Source of the DNA: Croceicoccus estronivorus
Lineage (GTDB): Bacteria > Pseudomonadota > Alphaproteobacteria > Sphingomonadales > Sphingomonadaceae
Assembly: GCF_001625325.1 (NCBI RefSeq)
Contig: NZ_JRQQ01000006.1
Span: forward strand, 1 to 64,000
Direction of reading: 5' to 3'
DNA length: 64,000 nt
The notes beneath the pieces are model-generated. The model saw only the letters and a list, made by a program, of their open reading frames with translations. It had not been told where the DNA came from and did not search any database. The position numbers and the translations under genes are program-made. Each line of letters starts with the position of its first letter. Position 1 is the stretch's first letter. Positions 61,205 through 64,000 of the stretch are shown in pieces.

Positions 61205-63601
61205 TCAGAATTCGAGGTTCACCTCGAGGCCATAGAGGCGGCCGTTGATGAACTGACCGGTCTGTACGATCGCAGTCGGACCGAACAGCATCACGTCATC
61301 CTTGTCGAAGAGGTTCTGTCCCCAAAGCGACACGCCCACTTTGGCTCCTGCAAGGGGCATCTGGACCAGACCGAGGCGTCCATCGACGATCCAGTGCCCC
61401 TTGGCCACTGCCAGGGCATCGACTTCCGGTGTATCCGCAGGAAATGTGCCGAGCGGCACTGTCGAGCGATAGCGGCTGTCCAACCGGATCATGAAGTGAC
61501 CGCCAGAGGAGAATTCCGGGAAATCATATTGCCCGGAGAACCGCATGTTCCATTTTGGCGTGTAAATCGGGCGCGCGATGTCCGCGACATCGACAACACT
61601 TCCGCCAACCGTGGACAGGTATTCCTTGTACTTGAAGTTCTGATAGCCGAAATTCGCCTCCAGATTGAGGCCATTGACCGGAACCGCAGTGAATTCCGCC
61701 TCAAGACCCCAAATACGCGCCTTACCCGCATTTTCAAAGCGCTGGACGCCATCCTGGAAAGTCTGAATCTGGAGATCCTTGTAGTCCATGTAGTAGCCGG
61801 ACAAATTGGCCCGCAAGCGACGATCCAGCAGTTCCGATTTCAGGCCCACTTCATAGGAAGTGACCTTTTCCGGACCATAGGGGATCGCGCCGAGAATACC
61901 GCCAGCGACATATCCGGTCGAAACCTTGGCATAGGTCGTGATATCCGAACTCGGCCGGTAGGTCAGGATAGCGCTGTAAGTGAACTCGTTATACTTCTTC
62001 TTGTAAGTTCCCGGCGGCAAAGTGCCACCACTACCGACGCCCGGCGCGCCACTGCGGATAAGCTCCGTTTCGCGCTTGTCATGCGTATAACGTCCACCCA
62101 GCGAGAAATCGAGCTGATCGCTGATGTGCAAGGTTCCCTGCGCATAGCCCGCCAAGGAGCTGTTCCTCACGATCGTCTCGTTCACACCATTCCCGAAGAC
62201 ACTGTCAAACGCGGGAATCGGCACGACAGTGCCATTAATGGTCGGCTGCATGACGCCGAGGATATTGAGCGCCGGCGAGCGTTCATGGAAATAGAAGCCG
62301 CCGAAAGTCAAATCGAACGCGTCGCTCGAGTACACACCCTGCAGTTCCTGAGTGAACTGCTTCTGGGACGTGCTGCGCGCCGTCAGGAGCGTGTAGAAGC
62401 GGTCATTGGGGCCAGCCGCATTGGCAGGATCCGTGACGCCAGCGATATCGCCTTGAAGCAGGGCGCCAAATTGCGCGGCAGAGAAACGAAGGCCACCGGT
62501 ACCCGAAAGGTCGTAGCTGTTCGGCTTCTGCTTGAATTTGCGATAGCCGGTAATGCTCTTCACAGTGAATGCGTCGCTGGCCTGCCAGGTCAGCGTGAGA
62601 TTATGCCCTTCCACTGTCAAAGGCTGGACAGAGGTCGAGTTGGCAACTTGCGACAGCGGCTTTTCGCCGAAGTTGGTAATCCCACCCGTCAACTGCTGAA
62701 ACGCGAATACAGCCTTGGTCAACTGCGCCAGATCGCCCGTATGGCCAAGCACCTGCACCGGGCTGCCGACAGTCTTGCTGTCCGTGTAGTCAAAACGGTA
62801 ATCGACCGTGAGATTACCGCCGAAATCGAGTCTGGCGGCTGCCTGAAACGCATCCACGTTGCGGGCGCCAAGACGATCCGCGTAGGTGATCTTGCCGAAT
62901 GTCGGCTCACGAAGGCTGAGGTCGACCTGCTGCCCTCCGGCCAGATTCTTCATCCAGCCATGGGATTCGTCATGAAGATACGAAAACTTGACGGAAAGTG
63001 GGCCCATCTGCGGCAAGTTGACAGTGGTACGGAACCGCAATGAATCCTGATTGCCATAGGAAGCCATGGCCTTGACGCCGAATTCACCCGTGGGCGTGGC
63101 CGTAATCAGACTGATTGCACCACCGGTCGCGTTGCGGCCAAACAGTGTTCCCTGTGGCCCGCGCAGCACTTCCACACGCTCGATATCGGCAAGATCGAAA
63201 ATCGCGCCCACTGAACGGCCGATGTAAACGCCATCGAGATAGATGCCGACCTTCGGATCAACCGCATTGTCCGATGTACCCGACGTGATACCGCGAATAC
63301 TGATTGTCGGAATCGATTGAATACCCTGAGTGGTAATCGCAAGGTTTGGCGCCAACCCGGACAGGTTCTGCACGTCAGTGACGCGCAGGTTGTCCAGCGT
63401 CTCGCTGTTCAATGCGGTGACCGCGACCGGCACATCCTGCAGGCTTTCTTCTTTACGCTGGGCTGTGACGACGATTTCACCCAACCCTCCGCTGCGGACG
63501 CTCTGTTCCGCCGGCGCTTGCGCAAACGCCGCACCGGGAAATGCAGCCCCAGCCGCGATAGCAATGGCCGCAGTTTGCATCAGGAATTTTTTCTTAGACA
63601 T
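61205..63601 (-). CDS. TonB-dependent receptor
   Basis: A 798-residue outer-membrane receptor. Signal peptide through PGAAFAQ (about 1-28), TonB-box-like EIVVTAQRKEESLQDVPVAV, plug motifs GIYLDGVYIGRS and VEVLRGPQGTLFGRNATGGAISLI, and a barrel ending in LEVNLEF. These motifs place it in the large receptor group that imports plant- or terpenoid-like compounds and siderophores in sphingomonads and Caulobacter. GAGAGAGGG precedes the ATG. No copy of the shared operator is visible upstream. Confidence 0.95.
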   Translation of the reverse strand: MSKKKFLMQTAAIAIAAGAAFPGAAFAQAPAEQSVRSGGLGEIVVTAQRKEESLQDVPVAVTALNSETLDNLRVTDVQNLSGLAPNLAITTQGIQSIPTISIRGITSGTSDNAVDPKVGIYLDGVYIGRSVGAIFDLADIERVEVLRGPQGTLFGRNATGGAISLITATPTGEFGVKAMASYGNQDSLRFRTTVNLPQMGPLSVKFSYLHDESHGWMKNLAGGQQVDLSLREPTFGKITYADRLGARNVDAFQAAARLDFGGNLTVDYRFDYTDSKTVGSPVQVLGHTGDLAQLTKAVFAFQQLTGGITNFGEKPLSQVANSTSVQPLTVEGHNLTLTWQASDAFTVKSITGYRKFKQKPNSYDLSGTGGLRFSAAQFGALLQGDIAGVTDPANAAGPNDRFYTLLTARSTSQKQFTQELQGVYSSDAFDLTFGGFYFHERSPALNILGVMQPTINGTVVPIPAFDSVFGNGVNETIVRNSSLAGYAQGTLHISDQLDFSLGGRYTHDKRETELIRSGAPGVGSGGTLPPGTYKKKYNEFTYSAILTYRPSSDITTYAKVSTGYVAGGILGAIPYGPEKVTSYEVGLKSELLDRRLRANLSGYYMDYKDLQIQTFQDGVQRFENAGKARIWGLEAEFTAVPVNGLNLEANFGYQNFKYKEYLSTVGGSVVDVADIARPIYTPKWNMRFSGQYDFPEFSSGGHFMIRLDSRYRSTVPLGTFPADTPEVDALAVAKGHWIVDGRLGLVQMPLAGAKVGVSLWGQNLFDKDDVMLFGPTAIVQTGQFINGRLYGLEVNLEF

Positions 63602-64000
63602 CCCCCACCCTCTCTCAAAAATTATATATGACTTTGAGGTTCAGTTCTTCACACATAGTCAGGCCAAATTTAGGGGCGCTTGCGCCCCCTGTCCGCGCCT
63701 GAATTACTCGGACAAAGCGCCACAAGATGCTGCCTTTGGCAGCGTCCGGTAACATCCTGAGGAAGTTGGAAGCATTCGTGCGTGCTTCAAATGAAGCCAT
63801 TGGGCTGCGAACCTCTGCACCGAGTGGATCGGCAACAGATGGAACTGTGGTTATCAGCGCCGAACCGGGCACATCATTACCCGTTCGGCCAAATGGCCAG
63901 CCCTCACGAGCCCTCTCCCTGCTGTTCATTTTTATTACTTAACAGAGTGTATTGTTAACGTGGAATTCTGGATTCGCAAGATAGAAAACAGCAGCGCTAA
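63602..64000. other. Terminal 0.4 kb without a supported gene
   Basis: Upstream region of the TonB receptor up to the window edge. It includes a small hairpin (GGGGCGC-TT-GCGCCCC at 63673-63688) and another GCTGCC-TTT-GGCAGC at about 63729-63743. Open frames on either strand here have no recognisable domain. The receptor promoter should lie in the AT-rich 63610-63670 part. Confidence 0.4.

Noticed and set aside
63673-63743. Two small hairpins upstream of the second TonB receptor as terminators.
   Set aside because: Neither is followed by a T-rich tract on either strand, and no gene that would need termination is identified there.
1-64000. Complete steroid ring-degradation cluster.
   Set aside because: Several proteins resemble steroid enzymes (CYP51-like, FadA5-like, FadE26-like, Ltp2-like), but no ketosteroid dehydrogenase, 9-alpha-hydroxylase, HsaC dioxygenase or IpdAB is visible.

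Overview
The window is a dense, GC-rich catabolic region of about 50 protein genes, with no rRNA, tRNA, CRISPR array or recognisable insertion sequence. The gene style (P450-ferredoxin pairs, many CaiB-type CoA-transferases, acyl-CoA dehydrogenases and crotonases, TonB receptors, PQQ alcohol dehydrogenases with fused cytochrome c) suggests an alphaproteobacterium of the Sphingomonadales (Novosphingobium/Sphingobium-like). That placement is inference from gene content, not from a marker gene.

Layout. 0.1-5.2 kb: a LysR regulator, a ferredoxin and CYP51-like P450 pair, a TetR regulator, and an ECF41 sigma factor with its carboxymuconolactone decarboxylase-like partner and matching promoter. 5.2-15 kb: an FMN nitronate-monooxygenase-like protein, an MDR reductase, then what I read as mesaconyl-CoA C1-C4 CoA transferase (Mct), mesaconyl-C4-CoA hydratase (Meh), an acyl-CoA dehydrogenase, a thiolase, a CaiB transferase and methylsuccinyl-CoA dehydrogenase (Mcd). 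15-22.5 kb: carboxylesterase, two crotonases, flavin reductase, CYP101-like P450 with ferredoxin, quinone reductase, luciferase-like oxidoreductase. 22.5-32.2 kb: a double-length CaiB protein, an MFS transporter, two TetR regulators, a crotonase, two adjacent acyl-CoA dehydrogenases and an SDR. 32.2-37.2 kb: aldehyde dehydrogenase, MFS and PQQ alcohol dehydrogenase. 37.9-49.4 kb: a nine-gene minus-strand operon (kinase-like APH protein, SDR, ACAD11-like dehydrogenase, acyl-CoA synthetase, second PQQ dehydrogenase, FadJ-like protein, thiolase-fold protein with a DUF35 partner, SMP-30-like lipoprotein). 49.5-57 kb: a five-gene plus-strand operon (fused FO synthase, F420:NADP oxidoreductase, FadA5-like thiolase, CitE-like lyase, sulfatase). 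57-64 kb: two TonB-dependent receptors separated by about 1 kb without a convincing gene.

How it may work together (inference). TonB receptors and MFS carriers take up a hydrophobic, possibly esterified or sulfated substrate; esterase and sulfatase unmask it; P450s, PQQ dehydrogenases and ALDH oxidise it to an acid; acyl-CoA synthetase and CaiB enzymes activate or exchange CoA; several beta-oxidation sets shorten it. Mcd, Mct, Meh and the CitE-like lyase could convert methylsuccinyl-CoA through mesaconyl-CoA and citramalyl-CoA to pyruvate and acetyl-CoA. Methylsuccinyl-CoA is what beta-oxidation of 3-methyladipate-type chains leaves, so a methyl-branched, isoprenoid or alicyclic substrate is plausible. 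The actual substrate cannot be read from the sequence.

Two features tie the region together. First, a 24-bp imperfect palindrome (AATTTTGC-N8-GCAAAATT-like) recurs at nine places in eight promoter regions between 6.4 and 60.2 kb, which suggests one regulon. Second, the region carries a coenzyme F420 element (FO synthase plus F420:NADP oxidoreductase) within a degradation operon, in what looks like a proteobacterium.
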